A stretch of 64,000 bases of DNA from assembly GCF_017921815.1 (NCBI RefSeq), contig NZ_JAGEMM010000001.1, forward strand, positions 310,001-374,000. The letters are read 5' to 3'. Made by a program: the position numbers and the translations under genes. A model generated the notes under the pieces. It had not been told where the DNA came from. It ran no database searches and worked only from the letters and a program-made list of their open reading frames with translations. This DNA is from Microvirga antarctica. GTDB lineage: Bacteria > Pseudomonadota > Alphaproteobacteria > Rhizobiales > Beijerinckiaceae. Below, in pieces: positions 8,203 to 15,791 of this stretch (positions within the stretch are counted from its first letter, which is position 1; each line of letters begins with the position of its first letter).

Positions 8203-8964
8203 TCACAATGACGAGACGAGGTGACCGCCATCGACCGCCAGGATCGAGCCGGTGATGTAGGACGAGGCCTCCGAGCACAGGAGGAGGAGGACGCCGTCGA
8301 GTTCCTCTGGCCGGCCGAGACGGCGTTGCGGAATTCGGCGGATCAGCGCCCGGCCTGCCTCACTCTGGAAGAATTCTCGGTTGAGATCTGTTTCCATGTA
8401 GCCTGGGCAGATCGCGTTTACGCGGATCCCATCGCGCGCCAGTTCCAACGCCATCGCCTTGGTGAGGTGCACGACTCCCGCTTTCGACGCGGCGTAGGCG
8501 GGAACATGGCCCGCGACGCGCAGCCCGAGAATAGACGCGATGTTGACGATGGAACCGCCTCTTCCGTAAGCCTTCATGGCACGGGCAGCGGCCTGCGCCA
8601 TCAGGAATGTTCCCTTGAGATTGGTATCGAGCACCTGATCCCACTCGCTTTCGGCGAGTTCGAGAGCGGATTTGGTGACCGTGACGCCTGCGTTGTTGAT
8701 CAGAATATCGAGACCGCCCTGTGCCACGGCGTCGTCCACCGCGGCAACGACCGAGGCCTGATCGGTCACGTCCAGCGCGAGCGGTCGGGCCTTGCCACCC
8801 TCACGGTGGATTTCGTCACACAGCGTTTCCAGCGCCTCAGCCCGCCGTGCGCCAACCATCACATCCGCCCCTGCCCTTGCAATGACCTGCGCAAAGTGGC
8901 GGCCAAGGCCGCTGGATGCGCCGGTTACCAGACATCGCCGGCCTGTCAGATCGAAACTCGGCAT
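8203..8964 (-). CDS. SDR-family NAD(P)-dependent oxidoreductase
   Basis: A 253-residue classical short-chain dehydrogenase. The cofactor motif is VTGASSGLGRHFA, then NNAGVTV, the catalytic serine in VNIASILGL and the catalytic pair in YAASKAGVVHLTK. The C-terminal ITGSILAVDGG is typical. The ATG at 8964 has GGGAGAAG upstream and directly precedes the cofactor fold; the longer frame to 9051 adds 29 residues without family support. It is the first gene of the minus-strand operon and is divergent from a TetR regulator. It probably oxidises or reduces a hydroxyacyl-CoA or hydroxyacid intermediate. Confidence 0.9.
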   Translation of the reverse strand: MPSFDLTGRRCLVTGASSGLGRHFAQVIARAGADVMVGARRAEALETLCDEIHREGGKARPLALDVTDQASVVAAVDDAVAQGGLDILINNAGVTVTKSALELAESEWDQVLDTNLKGTFLMAQAAARAMKAYGRGGSIVNIASILGLRVAGHVPAYAASKAGVVHLTKAMALELARDGIRVNAICPGYMETDLNREFFQSEAGRALIRRIPQRRLGRPEELDGVLLLLCSEASSYITGSILAVDGGHLVSSL

Positions 8965-9007
8965 CACTGGCGCTTCTCCCTTGCCCGAGTGTCGATTTTT
9001 CATTTTT

Positions 9008-9023
9008 CGAGCGAGCGTTCGTT
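9008..9023. promoter_or_regulatory. Candidate TetR operator in the divergent SDR/TetR gap
   Basis: CGAGCGAGCGTTCGTT lies between the SDR start (8964) and the TetR start (9104). Its core CGAGCGTTCG is close to an inverted repeat, of the A-CGNNCG-T kind often bound by TetR proteins. The flanks are T-rich. No experimental support; called from position and partial symmetry. Confidence 0.4.
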
Positions 9024-9103
9024 TTTTAAACGGGTTTTGATGCCTCCGCAATCGACAAGTTGCGATTGTCTTCAGGCTGTTAGGACCTTACAAGCAGAAA
9101 CCT

Positions 9104-9895
9104 ATGGCACCCAGTGGTTCAGAGACAGATCTGAAGGGCCGTTCGATTGTCGTCGAACGGCCGCGGCACGCTGACGGCGTCCGTCCGCCTTCCACCCGCG
9201 GACTGAAGGCATTTCAGGCGGAGTTCGATTTCTCGCTAGAGGCCATCTGCACCCGCATGCTGGAGCGGCACCGAAAAACGATACGGACGCAAAAGCCGCA
9301 TGTGGCGGTGACGAAACTGATGCGCATCGTGGAGACCACACTGACACTGGCGAACCGCAAGGGGTTCCACTCCATGAGCCTGCGTGACCTCGCGCAGGGT
9401 TCGGGGCTGAGCATGGGGGCGCTTTATACATATTTCGACAGCAAGGAGACTCTCCTGCTCATGATCCTCGGGGAGGTGTCGTCCGCTGTCGCAATGACAC
9501 TCGGCACGACGCCCCCTTCCATTGCGGACGACCCCGTGGCGCGCTTGCGATGGCTGCTCGAAACCCATGTCTATCTCACCGAGACCATGCAGCCCTGGTT
9601 TGCCTTCTCGTATATGGAGGCGAAGGCCTTTCCCAAAGCCGCCCGCGACAAGGCGACGGCGGCCGAGCTGGAAACCGAAACCCTGATTGCAAGCGCGCTG
9701 GCCGATGGGACGGCGAGCGGCCTTTTCATCATCGGCGACATTGCGCTGACAGCATCACTCATCAAGCCGCTGTTGCAGGACTGGTATGTCAAGCGCGGCA
9801 AGTATCGCAGGCGCGGTGTAACGCCCGAGCACTATGTTCAGGCTGTGACGGCATTCGTGGGGGCGGCCATCGGCTACCGGCCGCGCCTGGGCTGA
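9104..9895 (+). CDS. TetR/AcrR-family transcriptional regulator
   Basis: A 263-residue protein. The TetR DNA-binding domain lies at about residues 68-115: IVETTLTLANRKGFHSMSL, then LAQGSGLSMGALYTYFDSKE and TLLLMIL. The C-terminal ligand domain is not assignable. The N-terminal 60 residues before the HTH are unusually long for the family, so translation might begin further in. It is divergent from the SDR-ACAD-kinase operon, and control of that operon by an acyl or hydroxyacyl ligand is the likely job. Confidence 0.87.
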   Translation: MAPSGSETDLKGRSIVVERPRHADGVRPPSTRGLKAFQAEFDFSLEAICTRMLERHRKTIRTQKPHVAVTKLMRIVETTLTLANRKGFHSMSLRDLAQGSGLSMGALYTYFDSKETLLLMILGEVSSAVAMTLGTTPPSIADDPVARLRWLLETHVYLTETMQPWFAFSYMEAKAFPKAARDKATAAELETETLIASALADGTASGLFIIGDIALTASLIKPLLQDWYVKRGKYRRRGVTPEHYVQAVTAFVGAAIGYRPRLG

Positions 9896-9914
9896 CGAGA
9901 GAGAGATTCCCACG

Positions 9915-9942
9915 CAAAAAAGGGGCCCCCGAAAGAGCCCCT
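9915..9942 (-). terminator. Rho-independent terminator of the phytase-like gene
   Basis: On the minus strand AGGGGC pairs with GCCCCT across a 10-base loop and is followed by a run of T (A at 9915-9921 on the plus strand). It lies 24 bp beyond the stop at 9966. The plus-strand side has no T-run, so it mainly serves the minus-strand gene. Confidence 0.75.
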
Positions 9943-9965
9943 CTCTGGCTGACGAGGATCAACCG

Positions 9966-11315
9966 TTATCGGGCATTCAGAAAGTCTGTGACCTCGAGGA
10001 GAACGAACTCGTTATCGTCCTGCTTGTTGGGCTCGCGGCTGGAAGAGAACGGCAGGTTGTTATCGTTGCCCACCACAATATGGCGGCTGTCCACCACATC
10101 CACATTCTCGATGGTGAAGAACGGGAAGGCCAAAGCATTTCCGGTGAGCGGCTTGCGCGCCTTCCGATTGGGGTCAGCGATCTGCATGAGGTCGATATAG
10201 CCGATCTTGCGAACGGGCCCATTCACCGTCTGGTCGGACAGTTCAACCTTGTAGACACGCTTGAACTTGGCAATGTCACTGAAACAATCCGTGCGCTTCT
10301 GTCCTTCCGGACAGGCTTTGTCGGCCGTTCCTTCTCCATTGTCCCGTTCGATGATGAGGCCAGTGGTGCCATCGACCATATTGAAGTCGCCGATGGCCTG
10401 TCCGTTCTGCTCAAGAACATACTTCCAGTGCCGGCCTGTCCATTTTTCAGACGCGATATCGAATTCGAGGATGCGCAGGTATTCCTTGCCGTCCGGCGTT
10501 TTCTCGAGATCCTTTTTCTCACCATCCCACAGAGCGCCTTCGAGCAAGGCGTAGAGGAATTTTCCATCGGGCGACGCAGCCATGCCTTCAAAACCCTTGG
10601 ACCGTCGGACGTTGAAGCTTACCGGACCGCCGGGTGCGCCGGGGGTCGTGACAGCCGGGTGGTCCGCCGAGCGGACCGGCTTGCCGTCCACGAGGGTCTC
10701 AAACACCGCCTCGACCTTGCCGGAGCGATTGGCCCGGATCAGAAACGGACCGAATTCGTCCGCGATCCAGAAACTGTCGCCAATGATCTGAAAGCTCTCG
10801 GTGTCGAAATCGGAACCAGTGAGGTAGCGCGTCTTTGTCCCCTCATTGGCAATGCGAAACGGCACTTTCTTGTCGGGGTCGCTCAGAAACACCGTCTCGA
10901 GACGCTCGACGGTGCCGGTGTCGAAATTGACGCGATGGTGATTGAGATAGAGCATCGAATCCGGCGACGTCACCTTCGAGCCAAAGCCGTTATCAGTGAG
11001 CACCCAATAGGTTCCATCCTTCATGGCCTTAATGCCGGAATGGCCTTGCAGCGGCTGACCGCGGAACGGCAGCTTGATGCCCGTGGGACGATCGCCCGAC
11101 AATCCCTCGACGGTTCCTAACGCATCGACGCGCTTGCCCGTCGTGAACTTGCCGGAGACCTGCAGATCCTCCGGCGCGTCCGCCGGCGCCGGAACAAAAC
11201 TCTCGGCCGGAAGAACCGCGTGGCCGGCAAGCACGGACGGAAATGGCTGCTGCGCCAGACACGGCGTGGCGAAGGCGAGCATGAGAGGGACGAGCGTCAG
11301 GGTGCGTGTGAGCAT
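9966..11315 (-). CDS. Secreted esterase-like/phytase-like beta-propeller protein
   Basis: A 449-residue exported protein of the family annotated as esterase-like activity of phytase. The signal peptide is about residues 1-21 (MLTRTLTLVPLMLAFATPCLA). The mature part shows family blocks such as DGTYWVLTDNGFGSK, GDSFWIADEFGPFLI, SKGFEGMAASPDGKFLYALLEG and VVGNDNNLPFSSSREPN. These proteins are thought to act on phosphate esters or other esters in the periplasm. The start at 11315 is chosen because the signal peptide begins there; the frame extends to 11378. It is divergent from an alkaline phosphatase, which supports a phosphate-scavenging pair. Confidence 0.88.
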   Translation of the reverse strand: MLTRTLTLVPLMLAFATPCLAQQPFPSVLAGHAVLPAESFVPAPADAPEDLQVSGKFTTGKRVDALGTVEGLSGDRPTGIKLPFRGQPLQGHSGIKAMKDGTYWVLTDNGFGSKVTSPDSMLYLNHHRVNFDTGTVERLETVFLSDPDKKVPFRIANEGTKTRYLTGSDFDTESFQIIGDSFWIADEFGPFLIRANRSGKVEAVFETLVDGKPVRSADHPAVTTPGAPGGPVSFNVRRSKGFEGMAASPDGKFLYALLEGALWDGEKKDLEKTPDGKEYLRILEFDIASEKWTGRHWKYVLEQNGQAIGDFNMVDGTTGLIIERDNGEGTADKACPEGQKRTDCFSDIAKFKRVYKVELSDQTVNGPVRKIGYIDLMQIADPNRKARKPLTGNALAFPFFTIENVDVVDSRHIVVGNDNNLPFSSSREPNKQDDNEFVLLEVTDFLNAR

Positions 11316-11437
11316 GAGGTATTTTTCCAGACTCGAAGCGAGTGTTCGCCTTCTCGCGCCGGCGGATGTCACCACCATGACGGGTCGGTATCAACCGGGT
11401 GACAATGCGGGCGCGGCGCAAGGCCTCTCGCGCATCC

Positions 11438-11455
11438 GTGTCGCACAGCCGTCAT
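11438..11455 (+). promoter_or_regulatory. Possible Pho box between the phytase-like and alkaline phosphatase genes
   Basis: GTGTCGC-ACAG-CCGTCAT resembles two CTGTCAT heptamers at the 11-base PhoB spacing (4 and 6 of 7 matches). It lies about 100 bp before the phosphatase start. The match is moderate and could be chance. Confidence 0.3.
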
Positions 11456-11555
11456 GCATCGGCTCTAGGAGGACAGCATCTGCCCTCATCGGAGGCAGGC
11501 CACCGGATATGCCAGAATAGAGCACGGCAGGATGTCGTGGTCTCGGAGCCAAACC

Positions 11556-13286
11556 ATGCGCAAAAGTCTTCTCGTCCTCCTGTCGACCGCGCTCCTGTCG
11601 GGGACCGCATTCGCCGACACGATCTATCCCCTTGATCGCGCCACCATCCTTGCCGGCTCACCATTCGATTTCAAGATCGAGTTCGACGGTGTGGTCAAGA
11701 AGGACGACGTGAAAGTCCTCGTGAATGGCGAGGATTACAAGACGGTGTTCGGGAAGGACGCGACTTTCGTCGAGAAAGAGGACGGAGCGCAAGGATCGGC
11801 GCTGATCGTGCGCAATGTGGCGCTGTCGAAGCCGGGCGCCTACAAGGTTGTGGCCGGCAACAAGAGTGTCGCATGGGACGTCTTCGGAACCTCGGCGACG
11901 CCCAAGGTCAAGAACGTCATCTTTCTTCTCGGCGACGGCCTCTCGGTGGCGCACCGCACGGGCGCTCGGATCATGTCGAAGGGCGTGACTGAAGGAAAGG
12001 CCAATGGGCGTCTCAACATGGATGACTTGGACCGCATGGCATTCATCGGCACATCGTCGACGGATTCGATTGCCGTCGACAGCGCCAACTCCATGTCCGC
12101 CTACATGACGGGTCACAAGACCGCCATCAACGCTATCGGAGTCTATGCTGACCGCACCAAGGATAGCTTCGACGACCCCCGGGTCGAGACGATCGCGGAG
12201 GCGCTTCGCCGGACAGGCGGCAAGGCGATCGGTATCGTATCGACATCGGAACTGCAGGATGCAACGCCTGCGGCCGTTGTCGCCCACACGCGCCGTCGTG
12301 CTGACAAAGCTGAAATCGCCGAGATGATGTTCAAGGTCAAACCGGAAGTCGTCCTGGGAGGTGGGTCAGCTTATTTCCTTCCCAAGTCCACACCGGGCTC
12401 GAAGCGCAAGGATGATCAGAACTTCGTGGAGATGTTCAAGCAGGAGGGCTACCAGCTCGCAACCGACAAGACAGAACTGGCAAACGCGGCCAAATCGAAT
12501 TCCGGCAAAGTGCTCGGCCTGTTTCACACCGGCAACATGGATACGCTGCTCGATCGCGAGTTCCTGAAAAAGGGCACCGTTTCCGCCTTCCCCAATCAGC
12601 CGGGGCTCGTGGACATGACGAAGACCGCCCTTGAGGCTCTGTCGAAGAACAAGGACGGGTTCTTTCTGATGGTGGAAGGTGCTTCGATCGACAAGATGTC
12701 CCATCCCCTGGATTGGGACAGGGCGATCGTCGAGACCATCGAGTTCGACAAGGCGGTCGGTGTCGCGCGCGATTTCGCCAAGAGCAATCCCGAGACGCTG
12801 ATCATTGTCACCGGCGACCATACCCATGGCCTTTCCATCATCGGCACCATCGATGACGACAAGCCTGGAACCGACATGCGCCAGAAGGTTGGCACTTATG
12901 CTGAGGCCGGCTTCCCCAACTACGCCGATGCCAATGGTGACGGCTATCCCGACACCATCGACGTCACCCGTCGTCTGGCCATGTTCGCCAACAACTACCC
13001 CGACTACTACGAGACTTTCCGGCCGAAAATGGACGGCCCCTTCGTTCCGGCCATCCAGAACGAGAAGAAGGACTACGTGGCAAACGAGGCCTACAAGAAC
13101 GTGCCGGGCGCCGTGTTGCGCACCGGAAACATCCCCCGCGACGCCGATAGCGGCGTCCACGCCGTCGATGATGTGGTTCTCCAGGCGACCGGTCCGGGCT
13201 CTGAATTGTTCCACGGGTACATGGAAGAGAGCGACGTCTACCGCATCCTCGCAGACGCCCTCGCGCTTGGCGGCCCGAAGAGCTGA
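11556..13286 (+). CDS. Alkaline phosphatase (PhoA-like superfamily, periplasmic)
   Basis: A 576-residue exported phosphomonoesterase. The signal peptide is about residues 1-20 (MRKSLLVLLSTALLSGTAFA). The first metal aspartate is D127 in LLGDGLS. The serine nucleophile is S176 in VDSANSMSAYMTG. The metal ligands of the second half are E374, D379 and H383 in VEGASIDKMSHP, and D421-H422 in TGDHTHG. All the key residues for a zinc/magnesium enzyme are therefore present. About 70 residues with a beta-rich look precede the catalytic domain. The ATG at 11556 has GGAG upstream and starts the signal peptide. Phosphate control is suggested by the divergent phytase-like gene. Confidence 0.92.
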   Translation: MRKSLLVLLSTALLSGTAFADTIYPLDRATILAGSPFDFKIEFDGVVKKDDVKVLVNGEDYKTVFGKDATFVEKEDGAQGSALIVRNVALSKPGAYKVVAGNKSVAWDVFGTSATPKVKNVIFLLGDGLSVAHRTGARIMSKGVTEGKANGRLNMDDLDRMAFIGTSSTDSIAVDSANSMSAYMTGHKTAINAIGVYADRTKDSFDDPRVETIAEALRRTGGKAIGIVSTSELQDATPAAVVAHTRRRADKAEIAEMMFKVKPEVVLGGGSAYFLPKSTPGSKRKDDQNFVEMFKQEGYQLATDKTELANAAKSNSGKVLGLFHTGNMDTLLDREFLKKGTVSAFPNQPGLVDMTKTALEALSKNKDGFFLMVEGASIDKMSHPLDWDRAIVETIEFDKAVGVARDFAKSNPETLIIVTGDHTHGLSIIGTIDDDKPGTDMRQKVGTYAEAGFPNYADANGDGYPDTIDVTRRLAMFANNYPDYYETFRPKMDGPFVPAIQNEKKDYVANEAYKNVPGAVLRTGNIPRDADSGVHAVDDVVLQATGPGSELFHGYMEESDVYRILADALALGGPKS

Positions 13287-13302
13287 TCGCGTCACTGAAA
13301 CT

Positions 13303-13336
13303 GATCGCGCAGGCGGCTTTGGCCGCCTGCGCGATC
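13303..13336 (+). terminator. Perfect 15-bp stem hairpin after the alkaline phosphatase gene
   Basis: GATCGCGCAGGCGGC (13303-13317), a TTTG loop and an exact reverse complement (13322-13336), followed by CTATT. It begins 16 bp after the phosphatase stop. The T-run is weak, but the very stable stem fits a terminator or an mRNA 3'-end stabiliser, and it insulates the following ABC genes. Confidence 0.7.
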
Positions 13337-13354
13337 CTATTGCGGAGTTCCCCC

Positions 13355-13822
13355 TTGATCGATTCCTTACACGTGCGACCGACGCGACGTCAGCTTCTGC
13401 GCATGGCCGTGGGGACGGCCGTTCTGAGCGGGATCACGTCGGCCAAGGCAGCGGCAGCCCCGCTTGATTTCGATGATCTCTATGGCAAGATCGGCGTGCT
13501 GGGACTGGAGTTTTCCGCGAAGACAAAGGCACTCAACGGAGCCGCAGTGACCATGAGGGGATTCATGGCCCCTCCCCTCAAGGCCGAGTCCGATTTCTTC
13601 GTGCTCACCGAAATTCCGATGGCGCTCTGCCCGTTCTGCTCCTCCGACTCCGATTGGCCCGACAATATCGTTGTGGTCTATCTCGGCCAGAAGCAGACCT
13701 TCGTGCAATCCAATGCGGTCATCACCGCGACGGGCACCCTCGAGGTCGGGTCCTGGACAGACCCCCAAACCGGATTCGTCAGCTTGCTGCGCCTGCGCAA
13801 TGCCAGCTTTGCCCTGGCTTGA
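13355..13822 (+). CDS. Tat-exported DUF3299-like protein of an ABC system
   Basis: A 155-residue protein starting at a TTG with CGGAG seven bases upstream. Residues about 8-34 form a twin-arginine signal (PTRRQLLRMAVGTAVL, then an Ala-rich cleavage zone). The mature domain has the DUF3299-like pattern GFMAPPL, FFVLTEIPMALCPFCSSD and NIVVVYL, with a CPFC cysteine pair. The frame is open to a TTG at 13319, but that codon is inside the 13303-13336 hairpin. The next two genes encode an ABC ATPase (5-bp gap) and a permease with a His-rich loop. A periplasmic partner role, perhaps metal binding, is inferred. Confidence 0.8.
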   Translation: MIDSLHVRPTRRQLLRMAVGTAVLSGITSAKAAAAPLDFDDLYGKIGVLGLEFSAKTKALNGAAVTMRGFMAPPLKAESDFFVLTEIPMALCPFCSSDSDWPDNIVVVYLGQKQTFVQSNAVITATGTLEVGSWTDPQTGFVSLLRLRNASFALA

Positions 13823-13827
13823 CGACA

Positions 13828-14508
13828 ATGCTGTCACTTGCCTTGTCGGACGTGAGCGTCTCCTATCCGGGTCTTGCAGAGCCCGCGCTTTTTCTATCCG
13901 ATCTCTCGATCACCGCCGGAGAGCGGGTCGCTGTGACGGGGCCGTCGGGATCCGGCAAAAGCACACTCGTCAACATCCTGACAGGACTCGATCGCGCTAC
14001 ACGCGGCAGCATCGTCTGGCAGGGCACGGATATCGCGCGGCTGTCCGAGGGCGCGCGCGACAGATGGCGCTACCAGAATGTCGGTCTCATCATGCAGGAC
14101 TTTCACCTCTTTGCCGGACTGAGCGCAATAGATAACGTGCTGCTCCCAGCCCGTCTGCGCCTCGATGCCGACAACGCACTGAAAGCCCGGGCCGCGTCGC
14201 TTCTCGATCGCGTGGGCCTTGGTGGCCGTGATCAGCCCATCGCGACCCTGTCGCGGGGGGAGATGCAGCGTGTCGCGGTGGCGCGCGCCGTTTTGCGACG
14301 GCCGGGGATTCTCGTGGCGGACGAGCCTTCGGCCAGTCTCGATGCGGCGAGCGGCGCCGTCGTCGCCGACCTGCTGGATACCCTGAGCCGGGAGGATGGC
14401 ACGACCTTGATCGTCGTGAGTCACGACGATCGCATCGTCAACCGGCTGGATCGGCGGATCCATCTCATTCGCGGCCGGATCCACCCCGATGAAAGTTCCT
14501 CCTCATGA
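13828..14508 (+). CDS. ABC transporter ATP-binding protein (LolD/MacB type)
   Basis: A 226-residue ATPase. Walker A is GPSGSGKST, the Q-loop is IMQDFHLFAGL, the signature is LSRGEMQRVAVARA, Walker B is ILVADEPSA and the switch histidine is in VVSHDD. The type matches ATPases that pair with FtsX-like permeases. The ATG at 13828 follows the previous stop by 5 bp, and the stop overlaps the permease ATG by 4 bases, so the three genes form a coupled operon. The role of the complex is discussed under the permease. Confidence 0.93.
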   Translation: MLSLALSDVSVSYPGLAEPALFLSDLSITAGERVAVTGPSGSGKSTLVNILTGLDRATRGSIVWQGTDIARLSEGARDRWRYQNVGLIMQDFHLFAGLSAIDNVLLPARLRLDADNALKARAASLLDRVGLGGRDQPIATLSRGEMQRVAVARAVLRRPGILVADEPSASLDAASGAVVADLLDTLSREDGTTLIVVSHDDRIVNRLDRRIHLIRGRIHPDESSSS

Positions 14509-15746
14509 TGCGGCTGATCCTTGCCGACCTGAGGCGTCTTTGGCTAGGCGCCGCTGTCGTCCTGGTCCTCGTTGCGCTGGCCACCGCTCTCGGCATGGCG
14601 GTCACGCTTCAGGAGCGCGCCTTGCGCCTCGGCAGCGCGCGTGCGGCCGACAGCTTCGATCTCATCGTTGGAGCGCCGGGCAGTGAAACGCAGTTGGTGC
14701 TCTCCACTGTCTTCCTCCAACCCTCGCCGCTTCCCTTGATGAAGGGCGACGTGCTTGCAAGGCTCGCCGCGGATCCCCGGGTCGCCTTCGCAGCGCCGGT
14801 CGGATTTGGCGATTTCTTCGGGACTTATCCTATTGTCGGCACCTCCTCGGACCTGGCGACGGATGCCGGACACCGTCCTCTTGCCGAGGGAAGACTCTTC
14901 GCACAGACACATGAGGCGGTCGCAGGCGCGGGGACGGATCTCAGGGTTGGTGACATCATCCATCCGATGCATGGCCGCCCGGACCAGAGCGGGTCGGTCC
15001 ACAAGGAGGCCGCCTACAGGGTCGTCGGCCGAATGGCCCCTTCCAACACGCCATGGGACCGCGCGATCCTCGTGCCCATCGAGGGAGTCTGGGCCGTGCA
15101 CGGGCTCCATGCCGGCCGGCATCAGGAGCACGAGGGCGAGGAGCCTGACTCTCACGACGGAGACGAGCCGTCCCGCCAAATCCACCAGAGCGGAGGCTGG
15201 GCGGCGGATCTGCCCGGTCTGCCGGCCATCGTGGTCAAACCCAAGACCATCGCGGACGCCTACAGGCTAAGAGCTGCCTACCGGACGGACTCGGCTCTGG
15301 CGGTGTTTCCCGGCGAGGTCCTCACCAATCTCTACGGCACCCTGGGTGATGCCAGAACGGTCCTGGCACTCGTCGTGACCGGTGCGCAGGCGCTTGTGGG
15401 CGCTGCCATCGCCCTGATTGCTATTGGCCACGTCAGTCAGCGGCGGCGCCAGATCGGCGCTCTGAGGGCGCTCGGTGCGCCTCGGATCGCCATTTTCGGA
15501 ATCGTCTGGGGCGAAATTTTCGCCCTCGTGGCAGCGGGTATCACGGCGGGGCTCGGCCTCGCGTATCTTGCCGCGCGGCTCATCTCTGCCGAGATCAGCA
15601 AAGGAAACGGCGTGACGTTGCCAGTGGCGTTTGAGGGCAGCGACGCCAGCCGCGTGCTGGCATTGGTCGCCGCTGCGGGACTTTTGGCTGCAATTCCGGC
15701 AGCCCTCGCCTACCGCCAGCCAGCCACGGCGGCGTTGCGACACTAG
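14505..15746 (+). CDS. FtsX-like ABC transporter permease with a His/acid-rich periplasmic loop
   Basis: A 413-residue MacB/LolC-type permease. One membrane segment lies at about residues 8-30, followed by a large periplasmic domain and three membrane segments at about 290-405 (ALVVTGAQALVGAAIALIAI is the first; QRRRQIGALRALGAPR is the conserved cytoplasmic loop). Residues 199-227 of the periplasmic domain carry six histidines (199, 202, 206, 209, 217, 227) among eight acidic residues. That is a metal-binding type of segment. Related ATPase-permease-accessory sets, such as Zrg of Vibrio, are tied to zinc, so zinc handling is a reasonable inference. No Zur site was recognised upstream. Confidence 0.88.
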   Translation: MMRLILADLRRLWLGAAVVLVLVALATALGMAVTLQERALRLGSARAADSFDLIVGAPGSETQLVLSTVFLQPSPLPLMKGDVLARLAADPRVAFAAPVGFGDFFGTYPIVGTSSDLATDAGHRPLAEGRLFAQTHEAVAGAGTDLRVGDIIHPMHGRPDQSGSVHKEAAYRVVGRMAPSNTPWDRAILVPIEGVWAVHGLHAGRHQEHEGEEPDSHDGDEPSRQIHQSGGWAADLPGLPAIVVKPKTIADAYRLRAAYRTDSALAVFPGEVLTNLYGTLGDARTVLALVVTGAQALVGAAIALIAIGHVSQRRRQIGALRALGAPRIAIFGIVWGEIFALVAAGITAGLGLAYLAARLISAEISKGNGVTLPVAFEGSDASRVLALVAAAGLLAAIPAALAYRQPATAALRH

Positions 15747-15791
15747 CCGCTCTCCAAGGATCCCCGATGCTGGCATGCTTGAGGAACTCGC

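Noticed and set aside
9966-11378. Longer N-terminus for the phytase-like protein
   Set aside because: The signal peptide begins at 11315; the extra residues upstream would block it.
13319-13354. TTG start at 13319 for the Tat-exported protein
   Set aside because: The codon is inside the 15-bp hairpin and has no ribosome site; TTG 13355 has CGGAG at the right distance.
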